DNA of 64,000 bases from an uncultured Clostridium sp. (lineage in GTDB: Bacteria > Bacillota > Clostridia > TANB77 > CAG-508), in NCBI GenBank assembly GCA_958422985.1, contig CATZPY010000001.1:1-64000 (forward strand), in the 5' to 3' direction. The notes under the pieces were generated by a model that was not told where the DNA came from, did no database searches, and saw only the letters and a list, made by a program, of their open reading frames with translations. Every line of letters begins with the position of its first letter. The stretch's first letter is position 1. Shown here in pieces: positions 37,030 through 46,249 of the stretch. The position numbers and the translations under genes were made by a program.

Positions 37030-39144
37030 ATGGGAAATATAGTTTTATTAGACGAATTAACAATAAATAAAATAGCAGCAGGTGAAGTTATAGAAAGACC
37101 AGCATCTGTAGTAAAAGAAATGGTAGAAAATTCAATAGATGCAGGAGCAACAGCTATAACAGTAGAAATAAAAAATGGTGGAATATCTTTTATAAGAATA
37201 ACAGATAATGGTAAAGGTATTGCAAAAGACGATACAGAAATTGCATTCGAAAGACATGCAACGAGTAAAATAAGACAAGCTAGCGATATAGAGCTAATAC
37301 ACTCTATGGGGTTTAGAGGAGAAGCATTAGCAAGTATTTCGGCAGTAGCAAATGTAGAGTTAATAACAAAAACAGAAAATGATGAAATCGGAACAAGAGT
37401 TGTTGTAGAAGCAGGAAAAATATTAGAACAAGAAGAAATTGGATGCAAAAAAGGAACATCTATAACAGTAAAAAATCTATTTTTTAATACACCTGTAAGG
37501 TATAAATTCTTAAAGAAAGACTTTACAGAGTCAGGATATATAGAAGATGCAATAACAAGACTTGCATTAGTAAATCCTAATATAGCATTTAAATTAATAA
37601 ATACAGGAAAGGTTATAATACAAACTAATGGAAATGGAAATATACAAGATGTTATATATGGCATTTATGGCAAAAATGTTGCAGAAAATATATTAAATGT
37701 TGATTATACATATGAAGATATTCATATTACAGGGGTTATAGGAAAACCAGAAATAGCAAGGTCAAATAGATCAAATCAATTATTTTTTGTAAATAAAAGA
37801 TATGTAAAAGATAAAACTTTATCTGGAGCAATAGAAAAAGGATTTAAAGGACTGCTTACAATAGGTAAGTATGCATTTTCAATATTAAATATAGATATGG
37901 ATCCTTCAAAAGTAGATGTAAATGTACATCCTGCAAAATTAGAAGTAAGATTTTCAGATGAACCTAAAATGTTTAAATCTGTATATCATGCTGTAAATGA
38001 TACATTATTAAAAAATGATTTAATAAAAAATTCTGAAACAGAAGAGACAAATACAGGTGTAACAAGTTCAATATTTGGAAATAGAAGTAGTGTCGAAAAA
38101 GAAATTCAAAATAATAGATTTAATAGTTTGTTAGAATTACAAAGAAAAATAAAAGAAGATTTAGAAAAAACTAAAAAAGATATAAATTATAATCCATTTA
38201 ATAATAATGAAGTTATTAACGAAGATAAGAATGTAGAAGAGCCTAAATTTGGAGAGAATAATACACTAAATAATTCAGTAGAAACACAAGAAAATTCAGA
38301 AAAAATCGAAGCAGTAGAAGAAGTAAAAGAAGAACCAAAATTAGATATAAAAGAATTAGAAGAAGCTAGTAAAGAAATAGATAAACAAATAGAGAATTTA
38401 GCAAATGACAATATAAAAGAAAATCCAAAAAAAGAAAGTTTTGACGAAATGTACTTTAAAATTTTTGGAGCAAAGCCACCAAAGGTAGAAGATGAAGAAG
38501 TACAAACAATTACAAAAGAAGATAACACAACCTTATTTGACAATGAAGAAGAAGATTACAAGTATAAAACACAATATAAATTTATAGGAATTGTATTTAA
38601 TACATATATAATTTTCGAAATGGATAATGAAATGTACATTATGGACCAACATGCAGCACATGAAAGAATTATGTACGAAAAAGTGAAAAAGAATTTTTAT
38701 GCAGAAGAAGAAAAAGATTCTCAACTAATGATTTTACCAGACATAATAACTTTAACACATAAAGAAATGGATATTGCAAGAGAAAATATGGAATTATTTA
38801 AAAAAGCAGGATTTATTATAGAAGAATTTGGCGATAATACAATAAAAATTTCTGGAACACCAAGTATTTGTTTAGATTTAAACACAAGAGATTTATTTTT
38901 AGAAACACTGGATGAAATAAATTCTGTTGCAAGAACAGCAAAACAAGAAATAGAAAATAAATTTTTAGCAACAATAGCATGTAAAGCTGCTGTAAAGGCA
39001 CATATGGTTTTAGCAAAAGAAGAAGTAGAAAGTTTAATGGATGAACTATTAAAATTAACAAATCCATTTACTTGTCCACATGGTAGACCAACAGTTATAA
39101 AAATGTCTAAATACGAAATAGAAAGAAAATTTGAAAGAAAATAA
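37030..39144 (+). CDS. mutL: DNA mismatch repair protein MutL (with endonuclease motif)
   Basis: Links mismatch recognition to strand removal. The 704-residue protein has the GHKL ATPase motifs (NKIAAGEVIERPASVVKEM, DNGKGI, GFRGEAL), an acidic and low-complexity linker (about 330-500), and a C-terminal domain with MDQHAAHERIMYE, the DQHA-x2-E-x4-E nicking-endonuclease motif, and CPHGRPT. mutS is not in the window. Its stop lies one base before the ATG chosen for miaA. Confidence 0.97.
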   Translation: MGNIVLLDELTINKIAAGEVIERPASVVKEMVENSIDAGATAITVEIKNGGISFIRITDNGKGIAKDDTEIAFERHATSKIRQASDIELIHSMGFRGEALASISAVANVELITKTENDEIGTRVVVEAGKILEQEEIGCKKGTSITVKNLFFNTPVRYKFLKKDFTESGYIEDAITRLALVNPNIAFKLINTGKVIIQTNGNGNIQDVIYGIYGKNVAENILNVDYTYEDIHITGVIGKPEIARSNRSNQLFFVNKRYVKDKTLSGAIEKGFKGLLTIGKYAFSILNIDMDPSKVDVNVHPAKLEVRFSDEPKMFKSVYHAVNDTLLKNDLIKNSETEETNTGVTSSIFGNRSSVEKEIQNNRFNSLLELQRKIKEDLEKTKKDINYNPFNNNEVINEDKNVEEPKFGENNTLNNSVETQENSEKIEAVEEVKEEPKLDIKELEEASKEIDKQIENLANDNIKENPKKESFDEMYFKIFGAKPPKVEDEEVQTITKEDNTTLFDNEEEDYKYKTQYKFIGIVFNTYIIFEMDNEMYIMDQHAAHERIMYEKVKKNFYAEEEKDSQLMILPDIITLTHKEMDIARENMELFKKAGFIIEEFGDNTIKISGTPSICLDLNTRDLFLETLDEINSVARTAKQEIENKFLATIACKAAVKAHMVLAKEEVESLMDELLKLTNPFTCPHGRPTVIKMSKYEIERKFERK

Positions 39145-39145
39145 G

Positions 39146-40102
39146 ATGGAGGAAAAAGTGGGAGAAGAAGTGTCAAAAAAAGATGTTATAGTAATAGGAG
39201 GACCAACAGCTTCTGGAAAAACAGGATTATCTATAGAACTTGCAAAAAAAGTAAATGGTCAAATAGTTTCTGCAGATTCTATGCAAATATATAAAGAAAT
39301 GGATATAGGAACAGCAAAAGTTACAAAAGAAGAAATGCAAGGAATAAAACATTATATGATTGATATTATTTCTCCAAATGAAAGATATTCTGTTGCAGAG
39401 TTTAAACTTAATGCAGAAAATGCAATAGAAGAAATTTTAAATAATGGTTATACACCAATAGTTGTTGGAGGAACTGGATTATATATAAATAGTTTAATTT
39501 ATAATATAAATTATCCACAATTAGAATTTGACAAAAAATATAGAGAATATTTGGAAGAACAAGTTGAAAATATTGGATTAGAAAAATTATATGAACAAGC
39601 CAAAAAAATAGATGAAGAAGCATGTTTAAAAATTAGTCCGAATGATCAAAAAAGAATATTAAGAATTTTAGAAATATATAATCAAACAGGAAAAACAAAA
39701 ACAGAATTAGAAAAGATTTCTAGACAAGAACCTCCAAAATATAATTACAAAGTATTTGCGATAGATTATGAAAGAAGCAAGTTATATGATAGGATAAACT
39801 ATAGAGTAGAGAAAATGCTAAAAGAAGGCTTAATAGAAGAAGTTGAGAATATAAAAAATAAATATAAAGAATTTCCAACAGCAATGCAAGGTTTAGGATA
39901 TAAAGAAGTTGTAGATTACATAGAAAAAAGATGTTCATACGAAGAAATGGTAGAAAAAATTAAACAAGAAACCAGAAGATATGCTAAAAGACAAGTTACA
40001 TGGTTTAAAGGTATAAAAGAATTAACTTGGTTAGACGCAAAAGCACTAAATGATAAAAACATAGAACTTATCTTGGAGGAGATAAATTTGAAGAAAAGAT
40101 AA
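39146..40102 (+). CDS. miaA: tRNA dimethylallyltransferase
   Basis: Adds the dimethylallyl group to A37 of tRNAs reading UNN codons. The 318-residue protein has the P-loop GGPTASGKTGLSIELAKK, SADSMQIYKEMDIGTAK, VVGGTGLYI, and a C-terminal TRRYAKRQVTWFKG. The start is uncertain: ATG 39146 has a poor ribosome-binding site, while GTG 39158 (behind GGAGG) and GTG 39170 (behind GGGAG) are both in frame. Directly downstream of mutL, a common pairing. Its 3' end overlaps the next open frame. Confidence 0.95.
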   Translation: MEEKVGEEVSKKDVIVIGGPTASGKTGLSIELAKKVNGQIVSADSMQIYKEMDIGTAKVTKEEMQGIKHYMIDIISPNERYSVAEFKLNAENAIEEILNNGYTPIVVGGTGLYINSLIYNINYPQLEFDKKYREYLEEQVENIGLEKLYEQAKKIDEEACLKISPNDQKRILRILEIYNQTGKTKTELEKISRQEPPKYNYKVFAIDYERSKLYDRINYRVEKMLKEGLIEEVENIKNKYKEFPTAMQGLGYKEVVDYIEKRCSYEEMVEKIKQETRRYAKRQVTWFKGIKELTWLDAKALNDKNIELILEEINLKKR

Positions 40103-41340
40103 AAAATAGGAAGAAGAAAAATAAAATAAAAATAGTTTTAATAAGTATACTATTTATAGCAGTTATAATTTATGCAATATATACAGCATGGCAACTATTT
40201 GCAAATCCAACAGATGTATTTTTAGTAGAACAAGGCTCAATTTCTGAAGAAATAAAAGCAGAAGGATATGTTATAAGAAACGAAAAAAAGATACAAGGAA
40301 ATAATTACAAAAATGGAATGGTACAAATAAAAACAGAAAGAGAAAAGTGCGCAAAAGATGAGAATGTCTTTAGATATTATTCCAAAGGAGAAGAGGAACT
40401 TGTAAACAAAATACATGAGTTAGATGAAAAAATTGACGAGGCACAAAAAAATAGTAAAGCAATGGTATACCCTGGCGATATAAAATTATTGGAAAAAGAA
40501 ATAGAATTAAGATTATTAGAAATTTCCAAAAACAATAATATACAAAAAATTACCGAATATAAAAGAGAAATAGAAAACTATATTAAGAAGAAAACAAATA
40601 TTATAGGAGAAAATAGTGAAGCAGGGTCATATTTAAATAATTTAATACAGGAGAGAAAAAAATATGAGAGCCAGTTAAACTCTGGTAGTGAATATATAAA
40701 AGCACCAATGAGTGGAGTAGTATCATATAAAGTAGACGATTTAGAAGAAGTGCTAACACCAAATGACTTTAGTAGTTATAATAGATCATTTTTTGAAAAC
40801 TTGAATTTAAAAACAGGACAAACAATAGCAACAAATACAGAATGTGGTAAAATAGTAAACAATTATGAATGTTTTATTGCTACTATAATAAAAAAGAACC
40901 AGTTACATGATATAAAACAAGGAAGCAAGTTAGATTTACGTCTGTCTAATGGAGATGAAATTCCAGGACGAGTAGAATATATTATGGAACAAACCAATGA
41001 TGATGTTTTAGTAGTATTTAAAATTAATAAAGATGTAGAGAAGTTAATTGGAAGTAGAAAAATTTCTTTCGATATTATATTTTGGCAATATTCGGGCTAT
41101 AAAGTACCTAATACAGCGATTATAAAAGAGAACGATTTATCATATGTTGTTAGAAATAGAGCGGGATATTTAAATAAAGTTTTAATAAAAGTAAAAAAAG
41201 AAAATGATACATATTCTATAATAGATAATTATACTTCGGATGAATTAAAAGAAATGGGGTATAATCCTTCAGAATTAAACGTTAGCACTAAAATAAATAT
41301 GTATGATGAAATTCAAGCAATAGCAAATAGGAAAAAATAA
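40087..41340 (+). CDS. HlyD-like membrane-fusion protein, no recognisable start codon
   Basis: An open frame with about 418 codons: a lysine-rich N-terminus, one membrane segment (IVLISILFIAVIIYAIYTAW), a coiled-coil region, and a barrel-like domain (YIKAPMSGVVSYKV, the lipoyl-type HlyD signature). A GGAGGA site ends at 40081, but between the stop at 40054-40056 and the ATG at 40318 the frame has no ATG, GTG or TTG. Starting at 40318 would delete the membrane anchor. The TTG at 40088 suits the ribosome-binding site but is in the miaA frame and stops after four codons. The start given here is nominal. Families like this often precede sepF in Clostridia. Confidence 0.7.
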   Translation, partial: FEEKIKNRKKKNKIKIVLISILFIAVIIYAIYTAWQLFANPTDVFLVEQGSISEEIKAEGYVIRNEKKIQGNNYKNGMVQIKTEREKCAKDENVFRYYSKGEEELVNKIHELDEKIDEAQKNSKAMVYPGDIKLLEKEIELRLLEISKNNNIQKITEYKREIENYIKKKTNIIGENSEAGSYLNNLIQERKKYESQLNSGSEYIKAPMSGVVSYKVDDLEEVLTPNDFSSYNRSFFENLNLKTGQTIATNTECGKIVNNYECFIATIIKKNQLHDIKQGSKLDLRLSNGDEIPGRVEYIMEQTNDDVLVVFKINKDVEKLIGSRKISFDIIFWQYSGYKVPNTAIIKENDLSYVVRNRAGYLNKVLIKVKKENDTYSIIDNYTSDELKEMGYNPSELNVSTKINMYDEIQAIANRKK

Positions 41341-41397
41341 CAATATTACAGTAGTATTACAAAAATGTTAAAAAGAAATTACAAAAATAAAAAACTA

Positions 41398-41428
41398 TTG
41401 ACAATAATAAAAAAAAGTTAGATACTAT
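41398..41428 (+). promoter_or_regulatory. Probable promoter of sepF
   Basis: TTGACA (41398-41403), then 19 bp, then TACTAT (41423-41428). Spacing is long, so the -10 is uncertain. Confidence 0.5.
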
Positions 41429-41470
41429 ATGCAAATACCAACAAAGGAGAAATATTAGGAGGTTTTTTTA

Positions 41471-41977
41471 ATGGCAGGAGCTATAATGAACAAAGTATGG
41501 GACTTATTTGGAATGGATACAGAAAGAGAAGCAGAAGAAATAGATGAAAAAACATATGATAACAATGAATATGATACATATGATGGGTATGATGAAGAAG
41601 AAAATGATGATATAGAAGATAGAAGAATATTTGGTAAAAAAAGTAAAGAGAAAGTGGTATCTATGCCACAAACTCAACAAATAAAAATGGTAATTTCACA
41701 ACCTACAACATTTGACCAATCAGAAGAAATATGTGAATTCCTTAAAGAAAAGAAATCAGTAATTGTAAATTTAGAATATGTAAATAAAGATGTAGCAAGA
41801 AGAATAGTAGATTTTATTAGTGGAGGAGTTTTTGCACTAGACGGACACATACAAAAAGTTTCTAATTCAATCTTCTTAATAGCACCTTATAATTACGAAA
41901 TTACAAATGAAATGGCAAGAGAAGAAATTTCAAACAAATTATCTGTATCTTGGCTTAAAAATACTACAAAAAATTAA
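41471..41977 (+). CDS. sepF: Cell division protein SepF
   Basis: Anchors and bundles FtsZ at the division site. The 168-residue protein has an N-terminal membrane-binding amphipathic helix (MNKVWDLFGM), an acidic linker rich in Asp and Tyr, and the C-terminal SepF core (about 75-165: QPTTFDQSEEICEFLKEKK, RRIVDFISGGVFALDGHIQK). AGGAGG precedes the ATG. divIVA lies just downstream, as in the dcw-flanking cluster of Firmicutes. Confidence 0.95.
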   Translation: MAGAIMNKVWDLFGMDTEREAEEIDEKTYDNNEYDTYDGYDEEENDDIEDRRIFGKKSKEKVVSMPQTQQIKMVISQPTTFDQSEEICEFLKEKKSVIVNLEYVNKDVARRIVDFISGGVFALDGHIQKVSNSIFLIAPYNYEITNEMAREEISNKLSVSWLKNTTKN

Positions 41978-41988
41978 TTTTGAATAAT

Positions 41989-42021
41989 TTAATATAAGCA
42001 CGTAAATCGTGCTTATATTAA
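41989..42021. repeat. Perfect 14-bp palindrome between sepF and divIVA
   Basis: TTAATATAAGCACG (41989-42002), loop TAAAT, then its exact complement to 42021. No T-run follows, so it may be an operator or an RNA processing hairpin instead of a terminator. Confidence 0.7.
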
Positions 42022-42057
42022 GGTTGGAATAATATAAAGTAAAAGGAGGCATGTGGC

Positions 42058-42519
42058 ATGCTTACACCATTAGATATAGAAAACAAGAAATTCTCAAAAC
42101 AAATGGTTAATGGCTACAGTGTAGAAGAAGTTGACGATTTCTTAGACGAATTAACAAAAGATTATGGAAAAGCGTATAAAGAGAGTACAGAAGCTAAAAA
42201 AACAATAGATGAATTAACACAAAGTTTAGCACATTATAAAAATATAGAAGAAACACTACAAAGTACTTTGGTTATGGCACAATCAACAGCTGAGGAAGTA
42301 AAAAATGTTGCAAGACAACAAGCTGAACAAATAATAAAAGATGCCAAAGGAAATGCACAAAAAGAAGCAGATGGTTTATCACAAGAAATAAACCTAAAGA
42401 AAAAAGAATTAGATGATATTAAAAAACAATTTGATGTATATAAAGCTAAGATGGAAGCTTTATTAATATCACAATTAGAACTTTTAAAAGATATAAATAA
42501 AGATGAAGATAATTTATAA
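42058..42519 (+). CDS. divIVA: DivIVA-domain cell division/polarity protein
   Basis: A coiled-coil scaffold that binds curved membrane at poles and septa. The 153-residue protein has the family N-terminus MLTPLDIENKKFSKQMVNGYSVEEVDDFLDEL with the membrane-inserting loop, then long coiled coils. Preceded by AAGGAGG. Normal length; in the same neighbourhood as sepF. Confidence 0.95.
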   Translation: MLTPLDIENKKFSKQMVNGYSVEEVDDFLDELTKDYGKAYKESTEAKKTIDELTQSLAHYKNIEETLQSTLVMAQSTAEEVKNVARQQAEQIIKDAKGNAQKEADGLSQEINLKKKELDDIKKQFDVYKAKMEALLISQLELLKDINKDEDNL

Positions 42520-42525
42520 AATTAA

Positions 42526-42562
42526 CAAAAGACAAGTTTTGTTTTGCAAAATTTGTCTTTTG
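42526..42562 (+). terminator. Terminator of divIVA
   Basis: CAAAAGACAAGTTTTG pairs with CAAAATTTGTCTTTTG (some internal mismatch), followed by CTGTCTTTATT. Confidence 0.65.
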
Positions 42563-42661
42563 CTGTCTTTATTACAGAACTGTTAAATATATGTTACATT
42601 TATATTAATAATATTGACATATCTTTAATATTTAATAAAATATATGGTGTGAAGAGGTATT

Positions 42662-43216
42662 ATGAGGATTATAGGTGGATTAGCAAGGGGAACAAAATTA
42701 TATACATTAGAAGGAATAAATACTAGACCTACATTAGATAGAGTAAGAGAGTCTTTATTTAATATAATACAAAATAATATAAAAGATTCGGTACTATTAG
42801 ACTTGTTTTCAGGTAGTGGAGCAATTGGCTTAGAAAGCATAAGTAGAGGGGCAAGAAAAGCTGTATTATGCGATAAAAGCAAACAAGCAATACAAATAAT
42901 AAGTAAGAATGTAGAAAAATTAAGAGTAAAAGAAAATGTAGAAGTGTTATGTATAGATTATGAAAAATATTTAAATAGTACAAAAGAACAATTTGATTAT
43001 ATATATATAGACCCACCATATAATACAAATTACATAAGTAGTAGTATACAAATAATAAATGATAGAAATTTATTAACAGAAAATGGCATAGTGATAGCAG
43101 AGACAGATGAAAAAAAGAGAATAGAAGAAGAGATTAGCAAATTGAACATAAGTATAAATATTTATGATACTAGAAAATATGGTAGAGCATGGTTAATATT
43201 TATGCGAAAGGAGTAA
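42662..43216 (+). CDS. rsmD: 16S rRNA (guanine-966-N2)-methyltransferase RsmD
   Basis: Methylates G966 of 16S rRNA, near the P site. The 184-residue protein has MRIIGGLARGTKLYT, RPTLDRVRESLFNI, the SAM-binding DLFSGSGAIGLESISRGA and the catalytic DPPYNTNY (D/N-P-P-Y motif). AGAGG precedes the ATG. The coiled-coil gene at 43221 follows directly. Confidence 0.95.
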   Translation: MRIIGGLARGTKLYTLEGINTRPTLDRVRESLFNIIQNNIKDSVLLDLFSGSGAIGLESISRGARKAVLCDKSKQAIQIISKNVEKLRVKENVEVLCIDYEKYLNSTKEQFDYIYIDPPYNTNYISSSIQIINDRNLLTENGIVIAETDEKKRIEEEISKLNISINIYDTRKYGRAWLIFMRKE

Positions 43217-43220
43217 GCGA

Positions 43221-43658
43221 ATGGAGATTTTCACATTATTAGAAACCCTAGAAGAAATATTAGATCAAAGTAAAAAAATTCCATTTACAGATAAAGCAGT
43301 TATTGATAAGGAAGCTATATTAGAAATTATAAAAGAAATAAGACTAAAACTTCCAGACGAATTAAAACAAGCAAAATGGGTAAAAGAAGAAAGGCAAAGA
43401 ATATTAACTGAAGCTCAAAAAGAAGCAAACGATATAGTAAAAGAAGCAGAAACAAGAATTATTTCTATGATAGATGAGCACGAGATTACTAAAAAAGCAT
43501 ATGAACAAAAAGCACAAATTATAGAAACTGCAAATGAAATGTCAAGAGAAATATCACAAGGAACAAAAGAATATGCAGATAATGTCTTAGGAAGTATTCA
43601 AGTTGCATTAGAAGATGCACTAAAAGTTATACAAAATAATAGAAAAGAATTAAAATAA
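43221..43658 (+). CDS. Coiled-coil protein of unknown function
   Basis: A 145-residue, highly charged, helical protein with a heptad-like middle (QKEANDIVKEAETRIISM...). Such proteins in Clostridia are often labelled ATPase or ATP-synthase subunit-like purely by coiled-coil similarity, so I do not assign a function. The start follows AAAGGAG, 4 bp after the rsmD stop, so they share an operon. Confidence 0.75.
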   Translation: MEIFTLLETLEEILDQSKKIPFTDKAVIDKEAILEIIKEIRLKLPDELKQAKWVKEERQRILTEAQKEANDIVKEAETRIISMIDEHEITKKAYEQKAQIIETANEMSREISQGTKEYADNVLGSIQVALEDALKVIQNNRKELK

Positions 43659-43662
43659 TTGG

Positions 43663-43715
43663 AAGTCAGAGGTCGGTACTTATTTTACTAATGAATACAG
43701 ACATCTGGCTTTTTT
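43663..43715 (+). terminator. Terminator after the coiled-coil gene
   Basis: AAGTCAGAGGTC pairs with GACATCTGGCTT, followed by TTTT. A second hairpin GGTGAATG...CATTCACC (43732-43789) follows, upstream of ftsK. Confidence 0.65.
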
Positions 43716-43820
43716 GCATAGTAAGAAATAGGGTGAATGATAAGTTTTACATGAAGTGTTAATGTGAGATAAAAAAGTTTGCATTCACCTTTTGCGATAA
43801 TAATAATTGGAGGGAATATA

Positions 43821-46235
43821 ATGGCAAAAGCAAAAAGAGCAAAAACTACAAGAAAGACATCAGGTAGTAGGGCTAATACAAGAACTAGAAAAAAGAAAAA
43901 TAATATAGATAAAAATTTATTAGTAGTTATTATGATAATAGTAAGTTTATTACTAGCTGTTTTAATATATACACAATCAGGTTGGATGGGAGAACATTTA
44001 AGCCCAATGCTTGGCGGAATAATGGGTTGGATAAAATATATAATACCAGTTGGAACATTATTTATTGCTATTAAAATAGCAACAGATGATAAAGAATATT
44101 TAAGCAAAAAAATGATAAATTATGTAATATTTTTAGTATGTATTGCATCAGTAATGATAATTGTAGAAATAAATAAAGGAAACTTATCTATGGCAATGCC
44201 TTCATCTGCATTTTTAGAAGAAGCATATGAATTAGGTAGAAACAATATTGCAGGTGGAGTTATAGGCGCAATAATTGCTTTGCCAGTATGCAAATTATTA
44301 GGAACAATTGGTGGAATTATTTTATTAGTAGGTATTGCAATAATAACATTAATAAATTTATTCGAAATAAAACCAGCAGAATTAATAGGTCTTTTCTTTG
44401 AAAGAATGAGAGAAAGAAGAGAATATGAAGAGGAAGAAGATGAGGAAGAAGAATACGAAGAAGAAGTAAAAAGTAATAAGAAAAGTGTATTAGTAGAAAA
44501 GAAAAAAGAGAAAGTAAAAAATAAGAAGAAAAATAAAGAAGAAAGCATAAAAGAAGAAATACCAATAGAAGAGCAAATTACAATAAACTTAAACGAAACA
44601 GAGCCTAAAAAGAAAAAATTACTTCATGGTCAAGAAGACATAGATGTAAAAGAAAACAAACCAAATCAAATAGAAGCAAATTTATTTAAACAAGAACAAG
44701 AAAAGAAAGAAGAAAAAACAAAAGAAGTATTAGTATTAGAACATGGTTTAACAGAAGAAGAAGAAAATTACGAATTCCCACCAATAGAATTACTTAGCGA
44801 AGGTACAGCTAGGGTATTTAAGGGTGGTAAAAAAGCATTAACAGATACTGCTGCTAAATTACAAAAAACTTTATATAGTTTTGGAGTATCTGCAAAAGTA
44901 GAAAATGTTTCTGTAGGACCTGCTATAACTAGATACGAAGTTAAGCCAGCAGAAGGTGTAAGAGTAAATAAAATAGCAAATCTTGCAGATGATATTGCAC
45001 TTAGCTTAGCAGCAGAAAGCATAAGAATAGAAGCACCAATACCAGGAAAACAAGCAGTAGGAATAGAAATTCCAAATAAAGAAAACGAAGTAGTACATTT
45101 AAGAGATATTATAGAAACAGAAGAATTTGTAAATAATAAGTCAAAATTAGCATTAGCACTAGGAAAAAATGTTGGAGGAGAAGTTGTAATTGCTGATGTA
45201 GCAAAAATGCCACACGTATTAATTGCAGGGAGTACAGGTTCTGGAAAGAGTGTTTGTATAAATACATTAATTACAAGTATATTATATAAAGCAAAACCAA
45301 ACGAAGTAAAACTATTAATGGTAGACCCAAAAGTGGTTGAATTATCTGTATATAATGGAATACCACATTTATTAATACCAGTAGTAACAGACCCTAAAAA
45401 AGCAGCAGGAGCACTTGCGTGGGCTGTACAAGAAATGGTAAACAGATATAGTCTTTTTGCCAATAAAGGTGTAAGAGATATAAAAGGATATAATTCTGCA
45501 ATAGAAAAAGAAGGTGGAACAGGTAAATTACCACAGATAGTAATTATAATAGATGAGCTTGCAGATTTAATGATGGTAGCTGCAAAAGATGTAGAAGATG
45601 CAATATGTAGATTAGCACAAATGGCAAGAGCTGCAGGAATGCATTTGGTAATAGCAACACAAAGACCATCTGTAGATGTAATTACAGGTATAATAAAAGC
45701 GAATATACCTTCAAGAATAGCATTTGCTGTATCTTCACAAGTAGATTCTAGAACAATATTAGATGCAGTAGGTGCAGAAAAATTATTAGGAAAAGGAGAT
45801 ATGCTATTTTACCCATCTGGTGCTTCAAAACCAACTAGGGTGCAAGGTTCGTTTGTATCAGATAGTGAAGTAGAAAAAATAGTAGACTTCTTGAAGTTTA
45901 ATGGTGGAGAAGCTAAATATAATGAAGATATTATAGAAAGTATTGAAAAAGCAAATAGTTCAGATCAAGAATTGGATAAAATCGAAGAGGAAGACGATAC
46001 AGATCCACTATTAATGGAAGCAATAGATACAGTAGTAGAAACAGGACAAGCCTCTACATCTTTTATACAGAGAAGATTTAAAGTAGGTTATGCAAGAGCA
46101 GGAAGAATAATAGACCAAATGGAAGAAAGAGGAATTATTTCTGGATACCAAGGAAGTAAGCCAAGAGAAGTTTTAATAACAAAAGAAAGATTAGATGAGT
46201 TAAAAATGGGAACTACTCCAGATGAAAATATATAG
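43821..46235 (+). CDS. ftsK: FtsK/SpoIIIE DNA translocase
   Basis: Pumps chromosomal DNA across the closing septum. The 804-residue protein has a basic N-terminus, four membrane segments (about 29-180), a charged E/K-rich linker (about 195-320), the RecA-like motor with Walker A AGSTGSGKSVCI, and a C-terminal winged-helix gamma domain (QASTSFIQRRFKVGYARAGRIIDQME) that reads DNA polarity signals. The start is ATG 43821 behind GGAGGG. A frame opening 42 bases upstream precedes that site. Confidence 0.96.
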   Translation: MAKAKRAKTTRKTSGSRANTRTRKKKNNIDKNLLVVIMIIVSLLLAVLIYTQSGWMGEHLSPMLGGIMGWIKYIIPVGTLFIAIKIATDDKEYLSKKMINYVIFLVCIASVMIIVEINKGNLSMAMPSSAFLEEAYELGRNNIAGGVIGAIIALPVCKLLGTIGGIILLVGIAIITLINLFEIKPAELIGLFFERMRERREYEEEEDEEEEYEEEVKSNKKSVLVEKKKEKVKNKKKNKEESIKEEIPIEEQITINLNETEPKKKKLLHGQEDIDVKENKPNQIEANLFKQEQEKKEEKTKEVLVLEHGLTEEEENYEFPPIELLSEGTARVFKGGKKALTDTAAKLQKTLYSFGVSAKVENVSVGPAITRYEVKPAEGVRVNKIANLADDIALSLAAESIRIEAPIPGKQAVGIEIPNKENEVVHLRDIIETEEFVNNKSKLALALGKNVGGEVVIADVAKMPHVLIAGSTGSGKSVCINTLITSILYKAKPNEVKLLMVDPKVVELSVYNGIPHLLIPVVTDPKKAAGALAWAVQEMVNRYSLFANKGVRDIKGYNSAIEKEGGTGKLPQIVIIIDELADLMMVAAKDVEDAICRLAQMARAAGMHLVIATQRPSVDVITGIIKANIPSRIAFAVSSQVDSRTILDAVGAEKLLGKGDMLFYPSGASKPTRVQGSFVSDSEVEKIVDFLKFNGGEAKYNEDIIESIEKANSSDQELDKIEEEDDTDPLLMEAIDTVVETGQASTSFIQRRFKVGYARAGRIIDQMEERGIISGYQGSKPREVLITKERLDELKMGTTPDENI

Positions 46236-46249
46236 GAAGGGTGGAAAAA

